Assembly (NCBI GenBank): GCA_900312665.1
Contig: ONZQ02000016.1
Location: 186,001-250,000, forward strand
Length of the DNA stretch: 64,000 bases
Reading direction: 5' to 3'
From: Cephalotrichum gorgonifer
Lineage: Eukaryota; Ascomycota; Sordariomycetes; Microascales; Microascaceae
In this document: positions 45,302-57,382 of the stretch, piece by piece
Layout: the number at the start of each line of letters is the position of its first letter
Position numbering within the stretch: position 1 is the first letter of the stretch
The notes under the pieces: model-generated
Seen by the model: only the letters and a program-made list of their open reading frames with translations
What the model was told of the DNA's origin: nothing
Databases searched by the model: none
Translations under genes and position numbers: made by a program

Positions 45302-46312
45302 ATGGCGCCGATTACATCTTTTCTTGGACTGATCTCCTTCTCGTGGCTCGCAGCAGCCCATCTTGCGCCTCGCCAGGCCGACTGTCCCCTAGCCGAAGGA
45401 GACGATTGCGACTGCAGCAACGAGTTTGCTACGGCCTGCAATGTCGCGTCCGACAAGTGGTGGGAGGGTTTACCCGTCTTCAACAGTGCCGGGACGAACT
45501 TGGTGAGCTAAACTTCAGATTTGACATTTTTTTTACCCCGTTTGACGTTGTCTAATAATCCTAACTTATCTAAAGATTATGAAATCCCCCGGCTGTGTTT
45601 TCGTGATGGGTTCAAACACTCCATTGTGCCAGGATGGCACTTATAGTAAGAGCTCCGTCCAGTTCGCGAGTAGTAACAGAGGGGTGCCCGGGATCAAGAA
45701 TTTCTAACACATGGGCCAACAGATATCAATGACAAAGGAGTCACGGACAACATGGTCACGATCTTTGCCTGCCTTCCCGACGACCACCAAAGCGACAAGG
45801 TCAAGCCAGGCTGCCAAGCCGATATCGTCTTCCCCAACAACTACGGGGAGATCCTCTTCCAACAAGACAACTGCGTCACCGACGCAGGCGGCAACCAACT
45901 CGGGTGTGCGAAGCCGATCAATACCGACCTGACATTCGACAACCCGTATAAGGACAGGAGTACCCAGTCTCCTCCTGACACGGGGAACGGAGATGACCAG
46001 ACGTCTCCCATCGGCCCTAACTCCCCGCGTCCGAAGGTGACCAACTGCGCGACTGCAGTAGCGGCCGCGGAAATCATTTGCTGCGGATGGTCCAAGGATA
46101 CCCAGAAGACCTGTGCAAACATGATAGAGGGATGTGGCATCATATCCAACCTGGATAATGTCTGCCAAGTCACGATCACGGCAGACCAGACCTACGGAGC
46201 TTGTGCACAGTTCGGACCAGACGACAAGGTGGTTCGGGGTGGCATCGGCGAGGAGAGGGCGAATTGTTTGAACGCTGCATTTAACCTGAATGCGGAACTG
46301 ATCTACCATTAG
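45302..46312 (+). CDS. Secreted cysteine-rich protein, unknown family
   Basis: Exons 45302-45502, 45576-45645 and 45723-46312, in phase, 286 residues. Signal peptide MAPITSFLGLISFSWLAAA with a Kex2-like or signal-peptidase region LAPRQ. About 14 cysteines are spread along the mature part (DCPLAEGDDCDCSNEFATAC, SPGCVFVMG, IFACLPDD, IICCGWSKDTQKTCAN). The pattern suggests several disulfides. A Pro/Ser/Thr-rich stretch (STQSPPDTGNGDDQTSP) separates two parts. No enzyme motif recognised. It could be an effector-like or wall protein; that is inference from secretion and cysteine content only. Confidence 0.7.
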
Positions 46313-46927
46313 ACACGGTACGGAGTAGACGAAGGGTGTGATAGTTTAGTTTAAGCAAGCAGTAATCAACAGATACAGGCCGCTTCCATGTCTTTCTTCC
46401 ATCTTACCTTACTGCTTTATATAATTGAATAGAGGATACCGAGGCTTTGAATTCTAGCATGTCTCTATTGAATGTATACCTGAAGTCCACCCTCTGAAGA
46501 TGGGGCCTCCACTCTCCTTGCACCCTGCATCGGCTCCAAGCGGTAGAGGAGGAGTGGAGCAGGACGCTACTGAAGTGTGGGTATTTGATTGAGCCGAGAC
46601 TTGCAAATTCTCCACAAGGTCATTCCGTTGCAGGGAAATGAAGAAGAGGGGTTATCGGTTCCTTGACTCCGACGCATTTGGTTAGACTCTAAAAACGGAA
46701 AGGATCGTCGTTACCAGAATCATCACACGCGGTTGTGGGCCCGGAAGGTGTTTTACTCGGTATTAGCGATCATATTGTGATAGTGCTATTCTGCGCAAAA
46801 AGCGCCTGTCTAATGTGGGATTTTCATTTTCCATCCCTCTATCCAGCCGGTCTCCTTCTAGTTAACAAGAACTTCACTGGGTGCTCTACCCTTCCCCCAC
46901 TATCCAATGTCCCAAATTTCGATGGGA
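46313..46927. other. Intergenic, convergent 3' flanks
   Basis: Lies between the secreted-protein gene and the 3' end of the P450 gene. Nothing else seen. Confidence 0.5.
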
Positions 46928-48864
46928 TCACTTCTTCTCGAAGACCAGCTTCAGGGGCTTCACGCCAACTGTGAAATGGTCCACCGTCTCATTCAAGATC
47001 TGGCTGCCGTCTTCTCCGGGGGCGAACCTCACGCTCTCGAAATTCTGTATCCAGTGCGTGATCAAGTTCCGCATTTCCGTGACTGCCAACGCTCGTCCAA
47101 TACAGCCGTTTGTACCTGTAGCCAGGCAGTCAGCTATATGTTGTTTCTTGAGACAGGGTGGGGGGGAGAGGTAGAATAAGGACTCTTCAACCACGCACCT
47201 ATATTCCACGCGAAGAATGCTTCTTTATTCTTGATGAGCTCGGGCTGCGAGTACCAGCGCTCAGGGATGAATTCATCCGGCCGCACATAGTTCGCAGCAT
47301 CGCGCTGTATGGTATAAACTGGAAGCACGACCGTTGTACCCCCTGGGATAAAGGTGTCACCAATGGTGATTCCTTCCGGGGGCGTTACGCGGGGGAAGCC
47401 TGATGGAATGGCCGGGTGCAGGCGGAGGGCTTCCTGGATCATTCCGTCCAGGTGCTGAGCCTTGGAAATGTCCTTCTGCTCAAGGTAGTTCTTCCCGTTC
47501 AGGAGAGGTTCCAGCTCCGCCCTGAGCTTCTTGACCTGGGATGGGTCCATAGCGAGATGACAGAAAAGGAAGGTCAATGTGGAGGCCGTAGTATCGGATC
47601 CTCCCACGATGGTAAGCCTCGTATCTCCCCGCAGCCACTGGAAGTCGATTTCCTTCTTCTCAGTCCTGGAGTACGCGTCTATGAGATGGGTGAGAACCTA
47701 AGGCCGCATGTTCTGTCAGTTGCCATCTTTGGAAGGAAGTTAGTCAACATGTCCGCTTCTTACATCTGCCCTTTCTACATGCTTCTCGACACGCTCCTTC
47801 ACTTGTGACCCCACGAATTCGAGCCATGCCTTGGAATGGTGTCCGGACCCCGGAAGTCTCATGAGAATCGATCCCAGCCAGGGGACAGGTGTCGTCGGGC
47901 CAACATCTGCCATACCGGCGTCCAGAAGGGGTGGGATCCACCGGTTCGTCTCCGACGTCATCATGTGGAACTCCTTCCCCAACCCCACATCACCCATGAC
48001 ATCGAATGCTATGATAGTCATTAGCAGGTTGATCGAGCAGGCTTGTTTCGAGTAAGGGGAGGTAGGGTGGAATACCGAAATATTTGAGCCAGTCAGAGGC
48101 ATCGAATGGCGTTCCGGCCCTGTACTCCATCTGCCTGACAAACTCTTCGCAGTGGACAAGTACCCGCTTCTCATAATCGTTGAGGGCGGCCGGGGTGAAG
48201 GCCTTGGAGAAGACCTTCCTGCGAGCGTCATGGGCCGTCTTGTCACGCACGGTGTGTAGGTTGACTACCGGCAGAGAGCGCGAATACCACGGGCTCTTCG
48301 TGCACTTGGACGAATTTCCCAGCACAAGGCGGATGGCGCTGGGGTCATTAACGGAGAGATTGCTCGGACCTGTTGGATGTAACGTAGAGCTGGTCAACTC
48401 AAGATTCCTCCGTTTTTCTCTCCATTTCCCTTGGCTAGACAGAACATACCTGTCCTGACAATAGGTCCATACTTCTCATGGAGCCTCTGGATGTAGAAGT
48501 AGTTATCCGAATCCCGGATAACGTAGGCATGGCAGAGGTTCGATAACCGCGCCCAGAAAGGGCCGGGAAATTTGCCCAGTGAATGGAAGAACAGACGATA
48601 AAGCGATATGCTGGTAAACAACCCCGTGAAGTACGAAACAGAAAATAGACTCGTTATAATAGCGGTCGGAAGGGCCTGAAAGCGTGTGAGATACAGAACC
48701 GTACAGCCGAGTAGGGCGATCCCGGTGAGACCGCGCGTGATCCATCGGTGGGCATAGGGGTTGTGGTCGCCGTGCATGAAATAGAAGAGATGGCTCCCGA
48801 CACCCGCAGCAGCCAGGGCAACGCAGCCCGCTGCAACGCTATTGTCTTCAAGATTTAATATCAT
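46928..48864 (-). CDS. Cytochrome P450 monooxygenase
   Basis: Exons on the minus strand: 48864-48450, 48369-48076, 48008-47764, 47697-47199 and 47115-46928, all in phase, 546 residues. The N-terminus has three hydrophobic stretches before the proline-rich KFPGPFWARLSNLC, so it is ER-anchored by more than one helix. P450 hallmarks: I-helix VGGSDTTASTLTFLF, ExxR in EALRLHPAIP, PERF-type FIPERW, and heme-ligand Cys489 in NIGTNGCIGRALA. The usual Phe seven residues before the Cys-Gly signature is replaced (FAWNIG), which is tolerated in some fungal families. It is divergent from an MFS transporter gene, and both promoters share a repeated element, so the pair is probably co-regulated. Substrate unknown. 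Confidence 0.93.
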
Positions 48865-49147
48865 GCTGACTTCTTCGGGCCAGGTGAGCTCTTGGCGAAT
48901 GTAGCGGAAACATGCGGCGCTTTAGGGGACAGGGTGGCACGACTCTTATGCATCCCCCGGCTTCTCCACCAAAATCGAGAATTCCTTGGCGATTTGCCGA
49001 TGAGACCGGACCCACACCCCGGATAGCTGTGTTCTCGGCTCCACCGACCCGAGCCATGCTATGTCGAGACTAGTGGTTAGTGTAAAGCGGGGAGAAATCC
49101 CAAGCCGTGATACACGCTATTCCTCGCAGCTCCGAGCATAGTCTGCG

Positions 49148-49193
49148 TTGTTACCGAAACGGTGCGGGGCCCCGGATTCAAGCCCAACATCCC
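49148..49193 (+). promoter_or_regulatory. Shared promoter element, copy 1 (P450 side)
   Basis: TTGTTACCGAAACGGTGCGG followed by GGCCCCGGATTCAAGCC. It matches copies 2-4 upstream of the MFS gene over about 40 bases, with a 3-base insertion before the GGGGCCCC palindrome. Confidence 0.75.
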
Positions 49194-50110
49194 CGAGATT
49201 TGACAAGGGGTAGGCACAGCAGGCTTGCGTCAACTAGGAACGACCGGCAGCTAGGCTCCGAAGCATCGGCATGCCTCACCGTTCATACCGCGGGCATAAA
49301 GGAACCATCCGCCCACCCTTCTCTCGGATTTCTCTCACTACGTCACCTTAACACACTCCGTGATGCCGGGTGTGCGACGACTTCGTCGTTACGGGCTACA
49401 ACTGACTGTTAGAATGGACTACGGGCCTTACATGGATAAACGACTAGATATCGAATGTCCCGAGTGTACCCTTATAAGCATATGCCTCAGACCCTGGCAA
49501 ATGGCTACATGACCTTGCGACACAGGCAATCGCCACCATTGCCGTCGCACTTGTACAAGTGGTTACTTGTCGGAGCCAGCCAGCCGTACATGCCTCAACC
49601 CAAGAATTGGAGAGGTATCCTATTGTCGTGCCAAGGGTATCCATACCGGCTAGTCAGAGCCGGGCTGCGTTCCTTGCAGCCGATACTACTAACCCTGTGG
49701 AGATAAATGTGACATCAGATTAAGGCGCGAGGTGGGGTAACTACCTCGGCATCTTCGCACATCGAACAATTGACGTATTACTCTGTACAACAAAAGCAAT
49801 TTGAGGGTCAATTATCAGGCGAAATCGAAGGCAGGAGGAACACGAATTGCTGACACCTTACACCCTTTTGTTGTCAAGTGCTTCTCCTGGCAATCTTCGT
49901 AGTAGGAAGACTCGGCAGAGCCAGGGCCGGAAAGGCTAGAATGTCCGGAGTGTGACCAATATGGAGAAGTCGCATACTTTTCCTGAAGTAGTAAAGATAA
50001 TCGATGATGGGACTAGGGGCATTAGTGCGTTACCATCACGAATTTATAACAAAAACGGCCCGGTAGACTGGATCCGACTTGCAGATCTAGTGTAGTATTA
50101 AACGTTGAAA

Positions 50111-50155
50111 TTGCTACCGAAACGTGGGGCCCCAGAATTCAATATGAAGTGTCGT
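50111..50155 (+). promoter_or_regulatory. Shared promoter element, copy 2
   Basis: TTGCTACCGAAACGTGGGGC then CCCAGAATTCAATATGAA. First of three head-to-tail copies spaced 50-53 bases apart. Confidence 0.75.
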
Positions 50156-50160
50156 TGACA

Positions 50161-50205
50161 TTGCTGCCGAAACGCGGGGCCCCGGATTAAACATTGAACG
50201 TAGTC
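50161..50205 (+). promoter_or_regulatory. Shared promoter element, copy 3
   Basis: TTGCTGCCGAAACGCGGGGC then CCCGGATTAAACATTGAA, 50 bases after copy 2. Confidence 0.75.
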
Positions 50206-50213
50206 TACATACA

Positions 50214-50258
50214 TTGTTACCGAGGACGCGGGGCCCCAAGATTAAACTCCAGACATCC
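50214..50258 (+). promoter_or_regulatory. Shared promoter element, copy 4
   Basis: TTGTTACCGAGGACGCGGGG then CCCCAAGATTAAACTCC, 53 bases after copy 3 and about 150 bases before the MFS start. Confidence 0.75.
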
Positions 50259-50410
50259 TAGATCTAAGTCCCGGTCTGACAAGGGTAGCTTGCCCATGGA
50301 AGCAGGGGTAGCTTGCGTATATAATAGCTCCAAAGACTCGCACTATCAAATGCAAATCCTCCCCCCTCTTATCTCTCCTCTCCTACCACATCCCCTACAA
50401 TTTTGCCACA

Positions 50411-52355
50411 ATGGAAAAGAGCCACGAAGCCAGCGAGCCCCAGGAGGCGGGACCTGAATGGCGGACCGCCGAAGGTGTCCGCGACACCAGTCTCCGGGGC
50501 AATTGGCGTATCCTCCTGGTGACCCTCTATATCGGCATGTCGCTCTTCGAGTAGTGAGTTTCCCTTGCGAAGATGTGGGCTCAGCGACCATACATGTTTA
50601 CGCGTCTATTTAGCGGATTTGATAAGGGGGTGGTCGCCGGGTTCCAGGCGATGCCGGGCTTTCTGCAGGTCTTTGGTTACCAGACCCCGGATGGATCATG
50701 GGAGATCGAGGTTAGTCCCACTCGCTACGTTCTTGCCACCTCGCTAGGACATATTCTGCGGGCAAGTCACGCTAACGCCGTCTCCCCCCTCTCAGTCCAC
50801 GCCCCAGCAGATCATCACATCCTTCATGACGGTCGGCGGAATCGTGGGCTCCCTCGCTACGGGCCCCATCGGCGCGCATCTCTGCCGTCGTTATTCGCTG
50901 ATGATTGCCTCAGTGTTCATCGTCGCGTCAACGGTGATAATGTCGGAGACCACATCCTTTGGCGCCCTCTACTTTGCTAGGCTCCTCGTTGGTGTTGCCA
51001 ACGGTGTTTTCATCAACTTTGCCACGGTGTTCCTGGGAGAAATCGCGCCGCCACACCTCCGCGGCCTCTGCTTTGGCATTGCATGCTTCTGGATTACCCT
51101 TGGCAGAGTTATCGGCATGGTTTGTATCACCCCAATCCACTAAGACCCAGTGACTTGACAGTGGATCCTGCCCAAAAGAGCACCCTTGGACTGACCCGGT
51201 TTGTAGGTTGTCAACAATGCAACGGCAGACATCATGAGCCGGAAGGCATATCAGATCCCCCTCTACATCTGCTTCGTTATCCCCGTATTCCTCATTCTCA
51301 CCCTGCCGTTCCTCCCGGAGTCGCCGAGATGGCTTATACAGCACAACCGACCCGAGGAGGCACTCAAGAGTCTGCGGGCTTATCGCAAGGGCACGTATGA
51401 CGAGGTCGCTATACAGCAAGAGTTTGAGGAAATGAAGATGGTAGCCGAACATGAGGCTGCGGCTGGGAAGGACTGGCGGCTTATGCTTGAGATGTTCCGG
51501 GGCGCTAACCTGCGCCGCACCATCATTTCAATCGGTGTTACAAGCGCTAATGCCGGCGTTGGCACCATGTTCATCCTCAGTTTCGGCACATACTTCCTAA
51601 AGATTGTGAGTTTCGAATCGCACCTCCATAACTACTCCCCCCACTTTTGCTATTAGCTGTTCTGACAGGCATGCTCGGTACAGGCCAAGGTCAGCAACCC
51701 CTTCATGTGGACCATCGTCACGAACTGCTTCGGCCTAGTGGGTCTGATACTCTCCTGGTGTGCCATCACCCGCGTCGGACGTCGCCGCCTTATCCTCGCC
51801 AGCTGCATCATCTGCGCCGTGGCGATGCTTCTCGTCGCCGTCCTCTACACTGTCCCCGGCTTGAGCCCAAGCAAGGCCGGCACCGGCCTCGTGGTGGCCG
51901 TAAGCCTGTTCCTCTTCGGGTTCAACTTCGGTCTCGAGTCCTACGCCTTCCTGACCTCCGGAGAGATGCCCGCCCAGAACCTCCGCGCCTATACCCAGGG
52001 CCTTTCCATCGCCGTGAGCTTCGTCCTGGCTTGGGTGTGCACCTTTACCGCCCCCTACTTCATTAACCCCGCAGAACTCAACTGGGGGCCCAAGTACGGC
52101 TGGATCTGGTTCGGAAGCAGCATCATCACGATTGCATTCGTCTACTTCATGCTTCCTGATGTCAACGGCCGCAGCTTGGAGGAGATCGACGAGATGTTCA
52201 GGAATAAGGTCTCTACCCGTGGCTTCAAGACGTACGTTTGCGTTGAGGTCGAGCAGGCTCGGTCGCGCGGAACCATGAACGCTTTGGCCCATGGCGAGAA
52301 GACCCTGGACCAGGAGGACATTCAGGATGAAGGAAACGCCAAGAACGTATCCTGA
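50411..52355 (+). CDS. MFS sugar-type transporter (SP family)
   Basis: Exons 50411-50553, 50614-50710, 50796-51119, 51207-51605 and 51669-52355, in phase, 549 residues with twelve expected helices. Sugar-porter motifs: YGFDKGVVAGFQAMPGF in the first loop, GRR-like HLCRRYSLMIAS, FARLLVGVANG, the central PESPRWLIQHNRPEEAL, and RVGRRRLILAS before helix 8. The C-terminal signature PDVNGRSLEEIDEMF is the usual PETKGxxLEEID box. It imports a sugar or sugar-like compound, or could export the product of the divergent P450. The neighbouring P450 and shared promoter repeats favour a joint pathway. Paralogue and substrate cannot be read from sequence. Confidence 0.93.
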
Positions 52356-53006
52356 AGGAGATGAGGTTAGGGGCTTGGAAAGTTGGGGTGGGGACTGTCT
52401 CAAACCCTGGGCTGTATTGGACATGATGATATTTCGATCAAGTACTTCCCTCCATGGCAGTGCCGGAAACACTGGATGTGGCTAGCCGGATACACGAATT
52501 TGATATACCATGGAGTCCAGGTATCTACCATCATCTTCTATCAGTATCTGCGGATTATGCGTAGACAGTAATAATTCCTTATATTCACGAACATATTCTC
52601 ATGTGCTTTTAATGCATCCTATGGGATCCATTTCTTCTCAGAATATGATTTTAATTGTAGAGAAAAGTGTTAAAACATCCCTGAATATGACAATGACGCG
52701 AAGCTAACTAAGCAGAAGAGGCAGGGTATGCGTCAGTCTCAGCCCCTGCCACATTCGCGCAGTGCCCCAGGAGTTAGCACAACCCATTGGCCAGGGCGAT
52801 GGGTGACACAGACGCATTTCACGAAATACGGCCTCAACTGGGCAGCTCCAAACGCCAAATACTACACTGCAGTTTCCGTCCGCTCCAAAAACACGATGTG
52901 ATTTGTCGACCGTGCAGCAATATACCCAATCAAAACTCAAGAACGCCAGCTGGCTCCTGCATTTTATCGTGAGGGGCGTCACTCTCATCCCGGCAGCCCG
53001 TCATCA
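52356..53006. other. Intergenic
   Basis: 3' flank of the MFS gene and promoter of the HET gene. No exon supported. Confidence 0.5.
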
Positions 53007-56000
53007 ATGGCAACTCTATCCTTTCACGGCCAACACGCCCTCTCTACGGCTGCAAACGCTCGCTCGCACGAGCAAGCAGCGATGTTGCTAGCCACCATGT
53101 TCCCAGCCTTTGAGCTCCCAACCTTTGAACACCTCGGACCATGGGAGTTTTTCCAGCTGCTCCTACTCCTGGCCGCGGCCGTATTCGTGATAGGGGCCCT
53201 CAGCAGCGTTCCTATGACAGTCCCGATCTACCTAGCCTCATTCGTGGTCATCACAATCGAATTCTACAGGAACCCACCCGAGAAACTCCCAACTCCCATC
53301 TTCTGGATCGTCCTCGTCGCATGCCTCCCCTTCATATGGGAAGAGGGCAACGCTGCGAGCGTAATTCTCTACGGTCTTTCCATCAGCCACCTAAGCCTCT
53401 TCCCTACCGCCCTACCCATCCTTTTCCCCATCGTCTTCATCGCCGTCTGTTGCCTGGTCGGCCTCGCGATAGCTGTTGGTCTCACAATTTCCCAAGACCT
53501 ATCCACCACTACTCTCCTCTGGTGGTTCGCGATGGCCATCTTGATGTTCAAGGACATACACCTCAACATGCCTTGGGGGTACTGGGTCGGCTGGCCCTTT
53601 CTGACGTCTGGCCTGGCGGGCATTTTCCCGCCGGCGATGCCCATCATCTGGAACGTCGTCGCGTCGTCGCTTGTCGCCTTGCTGTTCTGGTTAGTCGATC
53701 CCACCAGCGGAGTCGGTCACTTTGGTCTCTTCACTCTATCTCTTTATTCCTTGATTTTTCTGCGGGCGCTATTTGTCTTCGTCTATGTCTACCCCGAGAC
53801 CTACTTCTTTCCATTCAACCTACTCAGCCACCGGTATAAAGTCCCCGCGCCTGCGTGGCTGCCCATCAGCACGCTCGACGACCCGCCGAATCTCCTGTGC
53901 GCCCAGTGTGGATCCTTCACGTCCAGCTCTAAACTCATCATTGGGGCAGTATTCAGGCCGTTGGTTCCTCTGGTAGAGTGGCACAAGGTCTCCGTGTGCC
54001 AGAGTGCACTAGGGGGGATATCACCCTGTGACCTCTGCCCGCTAATTTGGAGCTCTGTCGACTCGGAGCTGCTTCGCGAGTCTTTCGATGGCGAGTGGAG
54101 AATTAGAGTCTGGCAGGAGAGGCCGATATCGCGTTATGTCTTCGCGAAGCTATACCTGGGCGACAAGCCGGTTGGTGTTCGTCTCCTCGTCCATAGACGG
54201 AAAAACTTTAACGATCGTAAGTTCAGCCCTCTCCCCTTCCCCCCGATCTCTCTAACTCTTGACACAAGCGGCCGTCTCAATCGAGGGCCGCTCAACCGAA
54301 TCACCACGCCACATAGACCTAGCAAAATCCTGGCTCGCTGACTGCAAGCGCCATCACGATGCCTGCAACGGTATCGGCAACACGCCACGGCGGCCCCCAA
54401 CACGCCTAATCCACGTCGAGAATTCCATCCAAGATTTTCAACAAACTGACGGGTCTCCATCAACCCCAAGGATACAACTCGTCTTAACAGATCCCAATTC
54501 CGGCCCAATTGAATACCTAGCCCTCAGCCACTGCTGGGGCGGCACCGGCACCTTCCGCCTCCTCAAGTCCAACTACGAGTCCTGCCAGGAATCCATCGAC
54601 TTCGCGACTCTCTCCAAGAACACCCGCGACGCCGTCATAGCGACCCGGAACCTGGGCTACACCCATATCTGGATCGACTCTCTCTGCATAATCCAAGATT
54701 CCGCCGAGGACTGGAGGGCAGAGGCGGCGAGGATGGAGGCCGTGTATGCGGGCGCAGTGTGCACCCTCGCCTCGACGGCCTCCTCGTCAGGCGAGGGCGG
54801 GTGCTTCCACGAGCGACCGGGTCGCGGCCTACGACCATGCAAAATCGGTGTATCCTCTCCACATCCCGGAAGCGAGAGGGAGTGGATCTACGTCCGCCGC
54901 GACGACCTAAGTGACTTCCGCCGCGGCGTCGACCGCGCGCCACTAAACAAGCGGGGCTGGGTCCTCCAGGAACGTCTCCTCTCGCGACGAATCCTGCACT
55001 TCGGCGCCGATATGCTCTACTGGGAGTGCTCGCTCCGCTCCGCCTCGGAGCTCTGCCCCGCGGGGTTCGTCTACAAGAAGCACCCGCTGGAGTACTACGG
55101 CCACTTCCTCCCGCCCCCGATCCAAGTCGAGCCCGACGGATCCGACCTGGCCCCGCAGACCAGGTGGAAGAGGGAGGTGCTGGTGAGCCGGCGGACGCCG
55201 CAGCCAGACATGGACCTTGATCTCGAGACGGCGTCGAGCGGCGGCGGCGGCGGCAGCGGGATATGGCAGAATAGCGAGACCTTCATGAGGGAGGTGCGGC
55301 GGCACTCGCACGAACCTTGGTCGTCTGACTCGCGCGAGGGGAGATACCGCACTGCATTGGACCAGATCCAAAACCACGACTTTGAGAATGATGGGATCCT
55401 GAGCTTCTCGCAGTCGTGGTACAAGATCGTGGAGTCGTATACCCAGTCGAGTCTCAGCTTCTCGACCGACAGGTTCATTGCGATTCAGAGTATCGTGCAG
55501 GAGGTGGAGCGGGTGACGAAATACCAGTACGTGGCCGGGCTGTGGCGGGAACACCTTGTCGAGTGCTTGCTATGGTTTGTGACGCAGGGCCCGGGCGAGA
55601 GGCTATTGGAGACCACGGCCGCGATGAAGTCGCAGGTGGTCGTGGCTAATGCCGAAACATCAACTGGACAAGAGCAGCCCGAAGAACCTGGGGATACGGC
55701 TATTGTGTCACTCGATACATCATCCCAGCACCAAGTAGCCGGCCCAAACGAACGTGAAAGCTCAGCGGAGATCGAACAGACCAGCCCTACCCCCACAGAG
55801 CATCAGCCCTTATGGGGTCCGTTAACTCCGCAATCCCACTCAGAAAAACAGCCCTCGATGGCGCCGACATGGTCATGGGTATCCATCTCCGCCCCCGTAT
55901 CAATCAACCAATTCCCCGTGAATGCAAAAAGGCGAGTCCACCCTACTCGCCTAGCAACATGGTGCCGTGCCACCGTCAGCCCCGTGGTACCAACCCAGGC

Positions 56001-56433
56001 CAACCCCGACTCCAACGCCGTCGAGGGCGTCCTCGAAATCGAGGCCCCGCTGTCGAAGATCACCCGGCTCGAGTGTACGGATGACAAGTGGTACATCTAC
56101 GTCGGCTCCTGGGTGCGTCGTAGATGTGCTCGTCTCATCCCCGACCTCGCGAGCTTCGCAGGCGAAGTAGCAGAGGGGACCGAGATGGAAGGGACTACTA
56201 GTACGGAGCTGTTCGCAATCTCGCTTCTAGCGCTACGGCGTGAGACGGAGATGGTTTTTCACATCAAGACGAAGGAGGTTCAGGGGATAGTCGTCAGGCG
56301 AGTGCAGGTCCGAGAGGGGATGCCGGACCTCTTTGAGCGGGTGGGATTCTTCAACACTGGTCTCGTCGAGGGGGGGTGGTGGCATCTAGGGAGCTTGAAG
56401 AAGGCACCGTTGGAGAAGGTCCATATCATATGA
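53007..56433 (+). CDS. Membrane-anchored HET-domain (heterokaryon incompatibility) protein
   Basis: Exons 53007-54216 and 54269-56433, in phase, 1124 residues. Residues about 50-270 are strongly hydrophobic and predict roughly seven to eight membrane helices (FFQLLLLLAAAVFVIGALS, LPILFPIVFIAVCCLVGLA, LFTLSLYSLIFLRALFVFV). A Cys-rich pre-HET segment follows (LLCAQCGSF, SPCDLCPLIW). The HET domain begins near residue 485: YLALSHCWGG, then THIWIDSLC with IIQDSAEDW, and RGWVLQERLLSRRILHFG. The C-terminal region is long and partly disordered. HET domains trigger cell death when non-self is sensed. A multi-pass membrane part fused in front is uncommon; the splice junction NFND-P-AVSIEG is well supported. 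Which partner it senses is unknown. Confidence 0.88.
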
Positions 56434-57382
56434 GACTAGGGACTATCTTGGCATCCTATGGGCAAATTTCCGGAGTGTTAAACAGAGGGAATAACAGGAT
56501 GGCGAGCATGAGTTTACTGGGCACTCTGGTTCAGTCCCAGAAACCAATCAATAAATATAACCATGGGCCGCTGCGTATATTACTTGAGCAAGGTTCCTTC
56601 GACATCAAACTAGAAGGACCACACAAGCGTCGGCCCCTCCCACGCTGTATTGCCTAATCAAACTCGCGGCTTCCGATAATGATATGAGCCAAGCCTTATC
56701 TTCTTGGTATCATACCCCATTTCCCCACAGTCGCCACCAAACAGCAAGCACGGGTGCATTCACACGCCTTCAAGGGAGCATGGGGGTGGGAGTGGGAGTG
56801 GGAGTGGGACAAGCGGTGTGGGTAAGGTCGAGGGAGGCCTCCGAACACTTTGCAGTAGCAGTGGGGAAACAACCCTTTTGGTACTTTTACCAACGATGGT
56901 TATGTGGCCCAGGAACTCCGAACAAAGCTGCACCCACTCTCATGTGTGCTGGTACTGATACTAATACCTCATAACCTTCCTCCCCTCCATGTCCTCAGAG
57001 CAAGACGTCGTCCTCCGGCCCAGCCAACTGACCCAAGCTCATCGGAACTGTAAGTTTCAAACTCATCTGAACTGCGTTTTTTTTTTTTGCTTATTTATTT
57101 CACTACTAGTATTCTCATTTTCTTTATTTACTCTCTGTCTCAATTTTCACCCCAACATATCATTCCTCGCCTCTCCTAATCTCAAACCCAGCCAGACCCT
57201 GGACCATTCCCTATAGTCGATCGATTAATCGCCTTCTCGCCTACCTCAGTTCCCCTCACATATATCCGCCTCCATGCCACTTCCGTCACATCCCCTCCAA
57301 AGCCGGTCTAGGCCAAGAATGGCACTGCACTCATCGCCAATGAATACTCTCTTCCTCCACACCAAATCAGCCACGTCCCACC
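56434..57382. other. Intergenic, convergent 3' flanks
   Basis: Contains a short GGGAGT/GTGGGA repeat (56780-56812) and a T-run at about 57071-57084. No gene supported. Confidence 0.5.
56780..56812 (+). repeat. Hexanucleotide microsatellite
   Basis: Tandem GTGGGA units, about five copies, G-rich on the plus strand. Confidence 0.8.

Larger units (their letters stand above)
48865..50410. promoter_or_regulatory. Divergent P450/MFS promoter region
   Basis: About 1.55 kb between the two start codons. It holds four copies of a 45-50-bp element (listed separately): one 280 bases before the P450 and three in a row before the transporter. A TATA-like GTATATAATAG lies at about 50318, some 90 bases before the MFS start. 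No exon seen. Confidence 0.65.

Noticed and set aside
44253..45555. Long frames across the second N gap (and 14274-14898 across the first)
   Set aside because: They consist mainly of unknown residues from N bases.
54943..55554. 203-residue minus-strand frame inside the HET gene
   Set aside because: Shadow of the HET exon; composition Arg/Leu/Pro-rich without domain features.
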